From: DATFVA01 sp963745945
GTDB taxonomy: Bacteria; Bacteroidota; Ignavibacteria; Ignavibacteriales; Ignavibacteriaceae
Assembly (NCBI GenBank): GCA_963745945.1
Contig: CAVUZG010000007.1
Coordinates: forward strand, 124,001-188,000
Direction of reading: 5' to 3'
DNA: 64,000 nt
Both the position numbers and the translations under genes were made by a program. Shown here piece by piece: positions 54,154 to 62,585 of the stretch; position 1 is the first letter of the stretch, and each line of letters begins with the position of its first letter. The notes beneath the pieces were generated by a model. The model saw only the letters and a program-made list of their open reading frames with translations, was not told the DNA's origin and did no database searches.

Positions 54154-55029
54154 TTACTGTTTTTTAATTTGAGCAGCTACTACCAGTAGCCCCAGCATTC
54201 CAAGATCACTATATAACAACGGTGCAAAAACGGGGGCGAATACGAGCATTCTTTCGAGACTCAACTCACCAGTTCCTGCTAAATCTGCTGAGAGATGAAA
54301 ACCGAATCCCATAACACCTACAACTATCGCTGCCATCATTGTCCAGAAATAAATAAATTCATCCTGCTTCGTCCACTTCTTTGATAATGCAATGGTTATT
54401 ACAACAGAAGTAGCAAATATTCCAAATACAATAGCAATCAATTTGTAAATAGAATACCCATACTGTGCATGATCGATAATTGAGGTTAAAGCACTCGCTC
54501 CAAAACCTAATCCTACCAGCCACAGAAAATGTTTAGCCCTGGAAATAGGAGCCTGAAAGCTCCCAAGTCCGGGAATATTAAGAATTCCCTCCTGCCCTTC
54601 TACTTCTTCAGTTATCGCATATAAACCAAGTAATGAAATTCCTGCAAACGCAAGCGGAGCGAGGATTGGCGATCCGAAAACGACCCACGACCATGTTAAA
54701 CTTCCAAACGGATTAAGAATTGCATTAAGATGAAAGGCTGTTCCGATTACTCCAACCATTATGCCGGATGACATCAAAATAATATGAACAAGCGCAGCCC
54801 ACTTTCGGGGAACCGGCTGAAATGAAATTATAAAACAGGAAATGGCTCCAACAGGAAAAAAGAAAATGGGTATCCATTCATAAACAGGTATAAAATGATT
54901 AATTGAATGAGCTAGTGCAACATCGATTCCGGTAAAGAATAAATTAATCCCTACGAAGATTAATAATAACCGGTTCTTTTCCATTGGCAGTTTAATATTT
55001 GCAAGATAAAAGATTTCAACCTTCTCCAT
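54154..55029 (-). CDS. Polytopic membrane protein with two His-containing repeats, unknown
   Basis: This 291-residue inner-membrane protein has about eight hydrophobic helices and no family that I recognise. It is built as two halves of similar sequence. Each has an early histidine (H41 and H187) and, 58-59 residues later, the pattern GVxGxxFHL (H100 and H245), followed by FxxPxxAPL and LGxLGL. The equal spacing of the four histidines suggests two bis-histidine sites, as in membrane cytochromes b, but this is an inference. Its start lies one base after the octaheme cytochrome stop, so the two are translationally coupled and probably form one complex. Confidence 0.75.
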   Translation of the reverse strand: MEKVEIFYLANIKLPMEKNRLLLIFVGINLFFTGIDVALAHSINHFIPVYEWIPIFFFPVGAISCFIISFQPVPRKWAALVHIILMSSGIMVGVIGTAFHLNAILNPFGSLTWSWVVFGSPILAPLAFAGISLLGLYAITEEVEGQEGILNIPGLGSFQAPISRAKHFLWLVGLGFGASALTSIIDHAQYGYSIYKLIAIVFGIFATSVVITIALSKKWTKQDEFIYFWTMMAAIVVGVMGFGFHLSADLAGTGELSLERMLVFAPVFAPLLYSDLGMLGLLVVAAQIKKQ

Positions 55030-55030
55030 A

Positions 55031-56299
55031 TTATCTTCTTCCTCCGTGCTCTCTTCTTAATTTAGCAGCTTCCTCTTTCACTTTGTTTAACTGCTTAAGA
55101 AGCGGATAAATTCCATGCCATTGCACAAAATCAGGTCCCTGCATATATGCACCGAACTTTGCTGTTCTTCCATAGTAATGCCACAAATCGAAAGCGTCAT
55201 AACTAATCTGAGTTGCAAAAGGTTCGGAGGTGATAATACCATCTTTTACTAAACCGGTAATTATATCAGACGCTTCTTTTACCCTGATATTTACAAACGC
55301 TGCAACACTATCAGCTTTAGTATAAAGATCATCCACAAATTTAGGTGAATGACAATTGGCGCAGATGGATTTCATGGCATCTCTTCCCTGAACATAATTT
55401 GGCCTGTTACTTGTAACAGCTGCAAATAAGAATTTAGAAAGTCTTTCACCAACATCGTGAGTTGTTCCCTGCGTTCCGAAACCGCTGATATGGCAAGTTG
55501 CGCAAGTCGGTGCAGGCATATCTGCTGTAGTTAATCTACCTGGTTTCTGTTTCCAGTTCCATTTCTCCCCTTGTGTTTTATACATAACACCGTGAGCGGA
55601 CTCTTCATATATTTCCATTTGAGGATGATCGGGACCAAGATGACATTGACCGCAAATTTCAGGTTTTCTAACCTGTTCAAGAGAAAATTCATGCCTGAGA
55701 TGACACTTGTTACAATTGCCTATACTTCCATCTGCATTTGGTTTTCCAATTGCATGGCAGCTTTGACATGCAAGCGGAGTTACCATTGGCCCTTCAATAT
55801 CAAACAAAGAATTTCTTGTTGCCGTTATAATTCCGTTCGGTCCGCGGTTCGCTTCAGGAATATTTTCATTAACAAACTTTTGCTGTTCTTCAGAAAAATC
55901 CGCGAAACCATTCAAAGCCATCCAGGCAGGGGCTCCATGACGACTGTGATCGAATTGCTTTGTTTCTGCCGGGTGACACTTTGCACATTGTTTAGGAGTT
56001 GGCGAGGCTGTGATAAAAAATCCTTCGTGATCTTTACCCATTGGATTTGATTTGTCAACAACATGGCAATCAACACACTTTACCCCTGATCTTGCCATTG
56101 TGCTGGCAGCAAACTGGTTAACAATATCTGGAGAAACTCTTTTATGACAGGTTGAGCATTTATCTGCGAGATTGACACTAACCTGCTGTGTTTGTCCTTC
56201 ACCGCCTGACGGGAGTTGTGTAAATATATATATGATTAAAAGGACAAATATAGTGGTGATTACACCAACTGCTAAAGTTTTTGGCATTCGGGCAGGCAT
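55031..56299 (-). CDS. Octaheme c-type cytochrome, hydroxylamine oxidoreductase-like
   Basis: This 422-residue periplasmic multiheme protein has an N-terminal membrane anchor (about 9-27). Eight CxxCH heme sites are visible in order: CSTCH, CVDCH, CAKCH, CQSCH, CNKCH, CGQCH, CATCH and CANCH. The order and the pattern LGPDHPQMEIYEESAHGVM and TAKFGAYMQGPDFVQWHG fit the HAO family. Family members either oxidise hydroxylamine or, in the branch without the cross-linked heme, reduce nitrite or hydroxylamine. No other nitrogen genes are in the window. The protein is shorter than nitrifier HAO. An AGGAGAG site precedes the ATG. It is coupled to the membrane protein at 54154-55029. Confidence 0.85.
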   Translation of the reverse strand: MPARMPKTLAVGVITTIFVLLIIYIFTQLPSGGEGQTQQVSVNLADKCSTCHKRVSPDIVNQFAASTMARSGVKCVDCHVVDKSNPMGKDHEGFFITASPTPKQCAKCHPAETKQFDHSRHGAPAWMALNGFADFSEEQQKFVNENIPEANRGPNGIITATRNSLFDIEGPMVTPLACQSCHAIGKPNADGSIGNCNKCHLRHEFSLEQVRKPEICGQCHLGPDHPQMEIYEESAHGVMYKTQGEKWNWKQKPGRLTTADMPAPTCATCHISGFGTQGTTHDVGERLSKFLFAAVTSNRPNYVQGRDAMKSICANCHSPKFVDDLYTKADSVAAFVNIRVKEASDIITGLVKDGIITSEPFATQISYDAFDLWHYYGRTAKFGAYMQGPDFVQWHGIYPLLKQLNKVKEEAAKLRREHGGRR

Positions 56300-56360
56300 A
56301 ATTCTCTCCTAAAAATAGATAATAGTTTTAAATAGTCGAATAAGTAAAGGCAAGTTTAAT

Positions 56361-57350
56361 TTATTGAGAAGCAAATTTCAATTTTTTTATGACTTCCTGC
56401 ATATCAAGAGGTAGTTCTGAATCAAAGCGCATAAAATTTTTAGTGTGCGGATGTTCGAAGCCGAGAGTTTTTGCATGCAAAGCTTGCCTCGGAATTAATG
56501 AGAGAAGATTGTTTATCCTTGTTTTCATTTTAGGAAGTGATGAGCCATAAACTATTTTTGTACCTCCATAAGTTGCATCTCCAAAAATAGGATGGTTAAT
56601 TGCAGAAAGATGAACCCTGATTTGATGGGTCCTGCCAGTTTTAAGATTAAGCTTTAAAAGAGTAATAAACTCAAATTCTTCCAGTACCTCAAAATAGGTA
56701 AGTGCGGTCTTCCCCCCCTCATTAGAAGCAGCAAATTTTTTCCGATCGGATTTACTACGGGAAATGTTAAATTTTATCTCCCCGTTCTTTTCTTTAAAAA
56801 CCCCCCAAACAAGAGCCCAATATTCACGTTCAATTGTATGCTTTGAGAACTGGTAAGCGAGTTTTGCGTGTGTCCAGTCATCTTTGGCAACTACAAGAAG
56901 ACCGCTTGTGTTTTTATCAATACGATGAACAATCCCCGGTCGTCCGGCTTCATTAACAGCACTTAGTTTTGCCGAGTGGTGAAGCAGAGCATTAACCAGA
57001 GTTCCTGTATAATTTGCATAAGCAGGATGAGCTACCATTCCGGCAGGTTTGTTTACTATCAATAAATATTCATCCTCAAAAATAATATTAAGAGGAATAT
57101 CCTCCGGTTCAGCATTTTCAGGATGTGGTGAAACAGGGTGAACTGCTTCAATTATATCTCCGGGTTGAATGAGATGACTTGCTTTAACAAACTTTCCGTT
57201 AACCTTAACAAGATTTGCTTCAATTAACTTCTGTACTTTAGACCGGGTGGCATTTTCAACAGAATTAGTTAAGAAGAGATCTATGCGTTCTTTCTTTTTT
57301 CCAGGTGGAATTTCAAAGCGGTATTTCTTTTCCCTGATCAGTTTCGCCAT
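56361..57350 (-). CDS. rluD: RluD-family pseudouridine synthase
   Basis: This 329-residue enzyme modifies uridines in rRNA (RluA/RluD family). The S4 RNA-binding domain (ERIDLFLTNSVENATRSKVQ, about 18-70) is followed by the catalytic domain with the essential aspartate in GIVHRIDKNTSGLLVVAKDD and RTHQIRVHLSAINHPIFGD. I start at 57350, as the next in-frame ATG upstream (57407) adds 19 residues of basic sequence overlapping lspA. Gene overlap with lspA is 38 bases. It is the last gene of the pnp-ileS-lspA run. Confidence 0.88.
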   Translation of the reverse strand: MAKLIREKKYRFEIPPGKKKERIDLFLTNSVENATRSKVQKLIEANLVKVNGKFVKASHLIQPGDIIEAVHPVSPHPENAEPEDIPLNIIFEDEYLLIVNKPAGMVAHPAYANYTGTLVNALLHHSAKLSAVNEAGRPGIVHRIDKNTSGLLVVAKDDWTHAKLAYQFSKHTIEREYWALVWGVFKEKNGEIKFNISRSKSDRKKFAASNEGGKTALTYFEVLEEFEFITLLKLNLKTGRTHQIRVHLSAINHPIFGDATYGGTKIVYGSSLPKMKTRINNLLSLIPRQALHAKTLGFEHPHTKNFMRFDSELPLDMQEVIKKLKFASQ

Positions 57351-58023
57351 TTTCTTTCGGGTCTTCCTTTGAAGTGTTTTCTGCTCTATCAGAGAGCTCT
57401 GTATCATTTACAGTTTCTATCATTTCAGTTTCGTTTGAAACTTCATTTGCTACGGTCCCGGAATAATTAATTTCAACATCATCCTGCGAATTCTTTTTAT
57501 AAAAAATAATTAAAATCAGAACTCCGATTGTAACTGCGGCATCCGCAATATTAAATATTGGCCACCTGTCATAACTTCTGCCAAAGATTGAGAAATCAAA
57601 GAAGTCTACATCGAGAAAATCCACAACCCTTCCGTAAAAAACGGGGGCGTATCCGTAAAAAATTCCGTAAAACATACGATCAATCAGATTACCAACAGCA
57701 CCGCCTAATATAAATGCAAGGGCCAGCCTTAATGTAAATCTCTGGTTTCTTACAACGTATAAATAAATGATCAGTCCAACACTTGCAACAAGGGAAAAAA
57801 CAGAAATTAATAATTTAAAATTAATTCCCGGATCAAATCCGAAAGCCATACCGGGATTTTCTATAAAAGTTATTCTGAAGAAATTTCCAATTACAGGAAT
57901 TTTTTCTCCCTCGTACATTCCGGAGTAATTAAAATGAAGGAAAGGAATTGAGAACCCTTTTACCAGCAGTTTTGTAATCTGATCAGCAATAACTATAAAA
58001 AAAGATAGAAATAAAATTCGCAA
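57313..58023 (-). CDS. lspA: Lipoprotein signal peptidase (second of a tandem pair)
   Basis: This 236-residue aspartic membrane protease cuts signal peptides of prolipoproteins. It has four hydrophobic helices. The catalytic aspartates are D115 in GNLIDR and D161 in FNIADAAV; NPGMAFGF is also conserved. It has an acidic C-terminal tail (about 180-236, with EMIETVND and EDPKENGETD) that the sister gene lacks. It starts one base after the sister lspA and overlaps rluD. Both copies keep all active-site residues, so both are likely active. Confidence 0.93.
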   Translation of the reverse strand: MRILFLSFFIVIADQITKLLVKGFSIPFLHFNYSGMYEGEKIPVIGNFFRITFIENPGMAFGFDPGINFKLLISVFSLVASVGLIIYLYVVRNQRFTLRLALAFILGGAVGNLIDRMFYGIFYGYAPVFYGRVVDFLDVDFFDFSIFGRSYDRWPIFNIADAAVTIGVLILIIFYKKNSQDDVEINYSGTVANEVSNETEMIETVNDTELSDRAENTSKEDPKENGETDQGKEIPL

Positions 58024-58024
58024 A

Positions 58025-58609
58025 CTATTCCTTGCCCTTTACTAATAAATTTTCAATAACGGAAGGTTCAATAGTTTCTTTCTCTTTACTTTGTTTTTTT
58101 AAAGCAAACATTAAGGTGATCATTCCTGCTGTAACTGCCAAATCTGCAACATTGAAAATATAATTGCCTAATGTGTTATTAAATAAATAAATATTAAATA
58201 ATCTGAGGTGAAAAAAGTCTACAACTTTTCCATAAAATAATGGGGCATAACCGTAAAAAACTCCATAAAACAAACGATCAATAAGATTACCAACAGCGCC
58301 ACCCAGTATTAACGCTACGGAAAATTTTAACCCGGAACTCTTATGCCTTATCCTCCAGAAAAATATTATCAGTCCAACGCTTGCAAAGAGAGTAAAAATG
58401 GAAATTATAAGTTTAAATTGAGATCCAAAATTAATACCAAACGCTATTCCCGGATTCTCTACCATAGTTATATTAAAGATATTTCCAACCAAAGAAATAT
58501 TCTCCCCCGGAAGTAATCCTTTTAAATTTATTGCCGGTATACCCTTTACCATCAGTTTAGACACTTGATCGGTGATAACAATTAAAGCAGAAACAAATAG
58601 CATCCTCAC
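58025..58609 (-). CDS. lspA: Lipoprotein signal peptidase (first of a tandem pair)
   Basis: This 194-residue signal peptidase II has four helices and both catalytic aspartates (D111 in GNLIDR, D156 in FNVADLAV), plus the conserved NPGIAFGI and an early aspartate in TDQVSKLMVKG. Compared with its sister it lacks the long acidic tail. The pair is a tandem duplication with one base between genes, inside the ileS-dksA-lspA-rluD run. Confidence 0.93.
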   Translation of the reverse strand: MRMLFVSALIVITDQVSKLMVKGIPAINLKGLLPGENISLVGNIFNITMVENPGIAFGINFGSQFKLIISIFTLFASVGLIIFFWRIRHKSSGLKFSVALILGGAVGNLIDRLFYGVFYGYAPLFYGKVVDFFHLRLFNIYLFNNTLGNYIFNVADLAVTAGMITLMFALKKQSKEKETIEPSVIENLLVKGKE

Positions 58610-58649
58610 TTTAGCACCTCATCCAATTCCTGTTCAATTCAAAATATAA

Positions 58650-59414
58650 TTATCTTTTTTCCTGTTTTTGTTTAATGGCTACACACAACTGGCTGTGCGG
58701 TACTGCTTCTAACCTTGCTCTTGGAATTAGCGGACAGGTTTCGCACAGGTGCTGAGGTTCTTCAATACATTCAATACAAATTCCATAAGTTCCGGCTTCA
58801 ATTCTCTTTAAAGCATCTTCAAGATAACCGAGAAATTTATTTTCTCTTTGGGCGTATAGAAAAGTTTTTTCTCTTTCCATTGCATCAGTTCCCTGCTCAG
58901 CCATATGCAATGAGTAAGGAGAATTTTCGTTAATATATTCACCTGTTGTCGGATCGAGCATCTGCTCTTTAAGATTTTGAAGCTGTTCTATAATCTCATC
59001 ACGTTTGCCAAGAATTATTTGTTTAAAATGTTCCAAATCTTTTTTACTATAACCTTTAATCCTCTGCATTGCCTTAGCGCGTTCCTCGGCCTGCCTGTCT
59101 GCCAGCTCATTAGCAGATAGTTTTTTCTCCTGTACTTTTTTTACATCCTTCTTTCTCGGCATAGTGGTCTTCTTTTCCTTTGTTTTTACAGTGCTTTTCG
59201 GTTTAGTAACTTTTATTGCCTTCTTTACAGTCTTCACACTTCCTATTGTTTTCTTAGAAAGTGTTTTTTTAGCGACAAGCTTACGTGCAGATTTTTTAAC
59301 GGGGACTGCTGCTTTTTTAACAGTAGTTTTCTTCTTTACTGCTGCTGATTTACCTTTAACAGGTCTAGTTGATTTTTTAGAGGACGATTTTTTTGTAGTG
59401 GTTTTTTTAGCCAT
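58650..59414 (-). CDS. DksA/TraR-type zinc-finger protein with histone-like N-terminus
   Basis: This 254-residue protein has two parts. Residues 1-95 are lysine-, serine- and alanine-rich, like bacterial histone H1-type tails, and probably bind nucleic acid. Residues 110-254 are DksA-like: a coiled coil, the AEQGTDAMEREKTF segment, then the zinc region. Cysteines are C213, C216, C224, C227 and C244; the classic second pair near the end has lost its second cysteine (QLCVAIKQ), and an extra CETC pair lies in between. DksA-type proteins bind RNA polymerase and support the stringent response. It is 19 bases after ileS. Confidence 0.85.
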   Translation of the reverse strand: MAKKTTTKKSSSKKSTRPVKGKSAAVKKKTTVKKAAVPVKKSARKLVAKKTLSKKTIGSVKTVKKAIKVTKPKSTVKTKEKKTTMPRKKDVKKVQEKKLSANELADRQAEERAKAMQRIKGYSKKDLEHFKQIILGKRDEIIEQLQNLKEQMLDPTTGEYINENSPYSLHMAEQGTDAMEREKTFLYAQRENKFLGYLEDALKRIEAGTYGICIECIEEPQHLCETCPLIPRARLEAVPHSQLCVAIKQKQEKR

Positions 59415-59432
59415 AACACACTCCTTGATTAT

Positions 59433-62400
59433 TTAAACTTTTGTGATCTGAATGGAGCATGAATACTCCCCGATCTCCCAATCCTGACTGGACTCTCCAT
59501 TTACAGAATCCTTCCTGCTTAAATCTTTTGCAAGAGTTTCATTCGAAACATAATCTTTAAAAGCATTTATTGCATTAAAAAATTTATCGCTTCCTACAAA
59601 GTTAATTTTGATTTTATCAGTCACTTCAAATCCCGAATCTTTCCTCATGTTTTGAACACGGTTGACAAATTCACGGGCTAAACCTTCTTCAATTAAGCTA
59701 TTATCAAGTTCAGTATCCATTGCAACAGTAATGCCTTCCTCACTTTCCACAAGCCAGCCTTTAATTTCAGTACTTATAATCTCAACATCTTCCCGCTTTA
59801 TAGAAATAATTTCTCCATCGATATCTGTTTTCACTTCTTCACCCTGTTCTAAACCTAATATCTGGTCACTATTCAGCTCTTTTATTTTACCGGCAACTTT
59901 ATTAGCATTCTTACCAAATTTTGGACCAATAGATTTAAAATTTGGTTTGGCAGCCTTGTTAACTATATCCGAATCATCTTTTAAAGCTACTAGCTCTTTT
60001 ATGTTTACTTCTTCAAGAATTACATCTTTCATTTCTTCAAGTGCCTGGCGTCTGGAATTTTCAACCACTACCATAATTTTTCTTAAAGGCTGCCTGACTT
60101 TAAGATTATTTTTGGCTCTCATTGCCCGAGTAAGATATACAACCCTTTGAGCAATATCCATCTTATTTTCAAGTTCTTTGTTATTATACATAGGTTCAGG
60201 GAAATTTGCCAGATGTACAGATTCGAATTTTTCCTTATTAGTATTTGAATTTAAAGCCGAATAAATTTCTTCTGAAATAAAAGGTGCAAAGGGTGAAGTT
60301 AATTTAGAAATTGTAACCAGGCATTCATACAAGGTCTGGTAAGCAGAAAGTTTATTCCTGTTCATTTCCGATTTCCAGAACCGTCTTCTGCATCTTCTAA
60401 CATACCAATTAGAAAGCTGATCGATCGTAAATGATGAAACTGCCCTGGCTGCTTTTGTAACATCATATTCATCCATATATAATTTATATTCTGAAACGAG
60501 TGAGCTGAGCCTGGACATTATCCACTTATCAATTTCCAGTCTTTCATCATACGGAACAATTTCTTCGTGAAAATTAAATTTATCGATGTTGGAATAGAGA
60601 GCAAAGAATGCATATGTGTTCATCAATGTTCCGAAGAATTTTCTCTGCACTTCAACAAGCCCGTCCTCATCAAAAAGCGTGGGTCTCCACGGAGGACTGT
60701 TGGTTATAAGATACCATCGTGTTGAATCAGCCCCGTATTTATCAAAAAGGGAAAAAGGATCAACCGTGTTCCCTTTTGTTTTGGACATTTTCATCCCATT
60801 CTTATCAAGAATAAGTTCATTCACTATAACATTTTTATAAGCAACATTATCAAAAAGCATCGTTGCAATAGCATGCAGCGTGTAGAACCATCCTCTCGTC
60901 TGATCAATTCCTTCACAGATAAAATCGGCAGGAAAATAATTTTTTTCAAAAAGTTCTTTGTTTTCAAAAGGATAATGATATTGAGCGAACGGCATTGAAC
61001 CGGAATCAAACCAGACATCAATTAATTCAGGAGTGCGTTTAAAAATCTTCCCGTCTTTCTCAAAGAATATTTTATCAACAAAAGGTTTATGCAGATCTAT
61101 TTCATTTATATCACTTACTGAAATTCTTTTCCCTGCCTCTTCCACAAATCCCTTTTTAAGTTCCTCGATGCTTCCAACAGCTATCATATCACCATCTTCG
61201 CTTACCCAGATAGGAAGAGGTGTTGCCCAGAAACGATCACGAGACAGAGCCCAGTCTTTATTTTCTTCAAGCCAGTTGCCGAATCTTCCCGAACCAACTT
61301 CGGGCGGTTGCCAGTTAATGGTTTTATTTAGTTCAACCATTCGATCTGCAATTGAGGTTGTCCTGATAAACCAGGATTCTCTAGCATAATAAATAACAGG
61401 AACATCTTCATGACGCCAGCTGAAAGGATAAGAGTGAACAATGGTTTCTTTTCTGTAAAGCTTGCCTTGTTCTCTTAACTTCCTGATAATTCCGGGGTCG
61501 GCATCTTTTACAAATTCACCCTTGAAATCAGTTACCTCATCTGTAAATAAGCCTCCGCGTGTAACCGGCTGAAGCATCGGTAAATCATATTTTTTTGATA
61601 CCTCATAATCGTCGGCACCAAATGCAGGTGCTATGTGCACGATTCCTGAACCATCTTCAGTACTTACAAATTCTCCGGTAACAACATAGAAAGCTTTTTT
61701 GTTTACGCTTACATATGTAAGAAGCTGTTCATACTCAGTTTTTTCAAGAGCACTTCCTTTAAATTCCTCAAGTATTTCATACTCGCCATCTATTACACTC
61801 AATCTTTCTTTAGCAAGAATTATTTGTTTATTGTTATGTTTTATCTTCACGTAGTCAATATCAGAGCCGACCGCCAGGGCAACATTTGAAATCAGTGTCC
61901 AGGGAGTGGTTGTCCAGACAAGAAAGTAAGCATCGTCATTTTTTATTTTGAACAGAACATAAACCGAGGGATCTTTCGTTTCTCTATAACCTAACGCAAG
62001 TTCGTGTGATGAAAGAACTGTTTCTGATTTCGGATCCTGCGGAACAATTTTATAATCTTTATAAATCAGTCCTTTATCGAACAGGGTTTTTAACGCCCAC
62101 CAGACTGATTCGATATAATCATTTTTCAAAGTTATATATGCAGAATCGAGATCAACCCAGTATCCCATTCTTGTGGTCATCTTTTCCCACAGATCGAGAT
62201 AAGTGAACACCGATTCCCTGCAGGCCTGATTATACTTTTCTACTCCATAATCAATTACTTCACTTTTGTGTTTTATACCAAGTCTCTTTTCAACTTCAAT
62301 TTCTACGGGAAGACCATGTGTATCCCACCCGCCTTTTCTTTCAACACGATAACCCTGCAATGTTTTATAGCGGCAAACTAGATCTTTTAAAGTACGGGCC

Positions 62401-62579
62401 ATTACATGATGAATTCCGGGTTTGCCATTCGCTGTGGGTGGTCCTTCATAAAATGTATATGATTTAGACTGGTCTCTTGAAGAAATGCTCTTTTCAAAAA
62501 TTTTATTCTTTTCCCAGAACTCAAGAATCTTTTTTTCTATTTCGGGATAATTTATTTTATCGGAATATTGTTTAAACAT
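59433..62579 (-). CDS. ileS: Isoleucine-tRNA ligase
   Basis: This 1048-residue enzyme charges tRNA-Ile. The HIGH-type site is GPPTANGKPGIHHVMARTLKD; the KMSKS loop is GMKMSKTKGNTVDPF. The editing domain (about 180-400) has LVWTTTPWTLISNVALAVG and GSGIVHIAPAFGADDYEVSK. The C-terminus lacks a zinc finger with the CxxC pairs of the E. coli enzyme, and the HHVMAR form and length fit the longer, eukaryote-like IleRS type. Some members of that type are less sensitive to mupirocin. It starts seven bases after the preceding gene's end. Confidence 0.97.
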   Translation of the reverse strand: MFKQYSDKINYPEIEKKILEFWEKNKIFEKSISSRDQSKSYTFYEGPPTANGKPGIHHVMARTLKDLVCRYKTLQGYRVERKGGWDTHGLPVEIEVEKRLGIKHKSEVIDYGVEKYNQACRESVFTYLDLWEKMTTRMGYWVDLDSAYITLKNDYIESVWWALKTLFDKGLIYKDYKIVPQDPKSETVLSSHELALGYRETKDPSVYVLFKIKNDDAYFLVWTTTPWTLISNVALAVGSDIDYVKIKHNNKQIILAKERLSVIDGEYEILEEFKGSALEKTEYEQLLTYVSVNKKAFYVVTGEFVSTEDGSGIVHIAPAFGADDYEVSKKYDLPMLQPVTRGGLFTDEVTDFKGEFVKDADPGIIRKLREQGKLYRKETIVHSYPFSWRHEDVPVIYYARESWFIRTTSIADRMVELNKTINWQPPEVGSGRFGNWLEENKDWALSRDRFWATPLPIWVSEDGDMIAVGSIEELKKGFVEEAGKRISVSDINEIDLHKPFVDKIFFEKDGKIFKRTPELIDVWFDSGSMPFAQYHYPFENKELFEKNYFPADFICEGIDQTRGWFYTLHAIATMLFDNVAYKNVIVNELILDKNGMKMSKTKGNTVDPFSLFDKYGADSTRWYLITNSPPWRPTLFDEDGLVEVQRKFFGTLMNTYAFFALYSNIDKFNFHEEIVPYDERLEIDKWIMSRLSSLVSEYKLYMDEYDVTKAARAVSSFTIDQLSNWYVRRCRRRFWKSEMNRNKLSAYQTLYECLVTISKLTSPFAPFISEEIYSALNSNTNKEKFESVHLANFPEPMYNNKELENKMDIAQRVVYLTRAMRAKNNLKVRQPLRKIMVVVENSRRQALEEMKDVILEEVNIKELVALKDDSDIVNKAAKPNFKSIGPKFGKNANKVAGKIKELNSDQILGLEQGEEVKTDIDGEIISIKREDVEIISTEIKGWLVESEEGITVAMDTELDNSLIEEGLAREFVNRVQNMRKDSGFEVTDKIKINFVGSDKFFNAINAFKDYVSNETLAKDLSRKDSVNGESSQDWEIGEYSCSIQITKV

Positions 62580-62585
62580 TATCTA

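Noticed and set aside
55571..56050. Open frame of 159 codons on the plus strand
   Set aside because: It is antisense to the octaheme cytochrome gene, whose eight heme motifs prove the minus-strand frame.
59662..60150. Long open frame of 162 codons on the plus strand
   Set aside because: It lies fully inside ileS on the other strand, is rich in Ser, Leu and Phe as antisense frames are, and has no ribosome site or homology.
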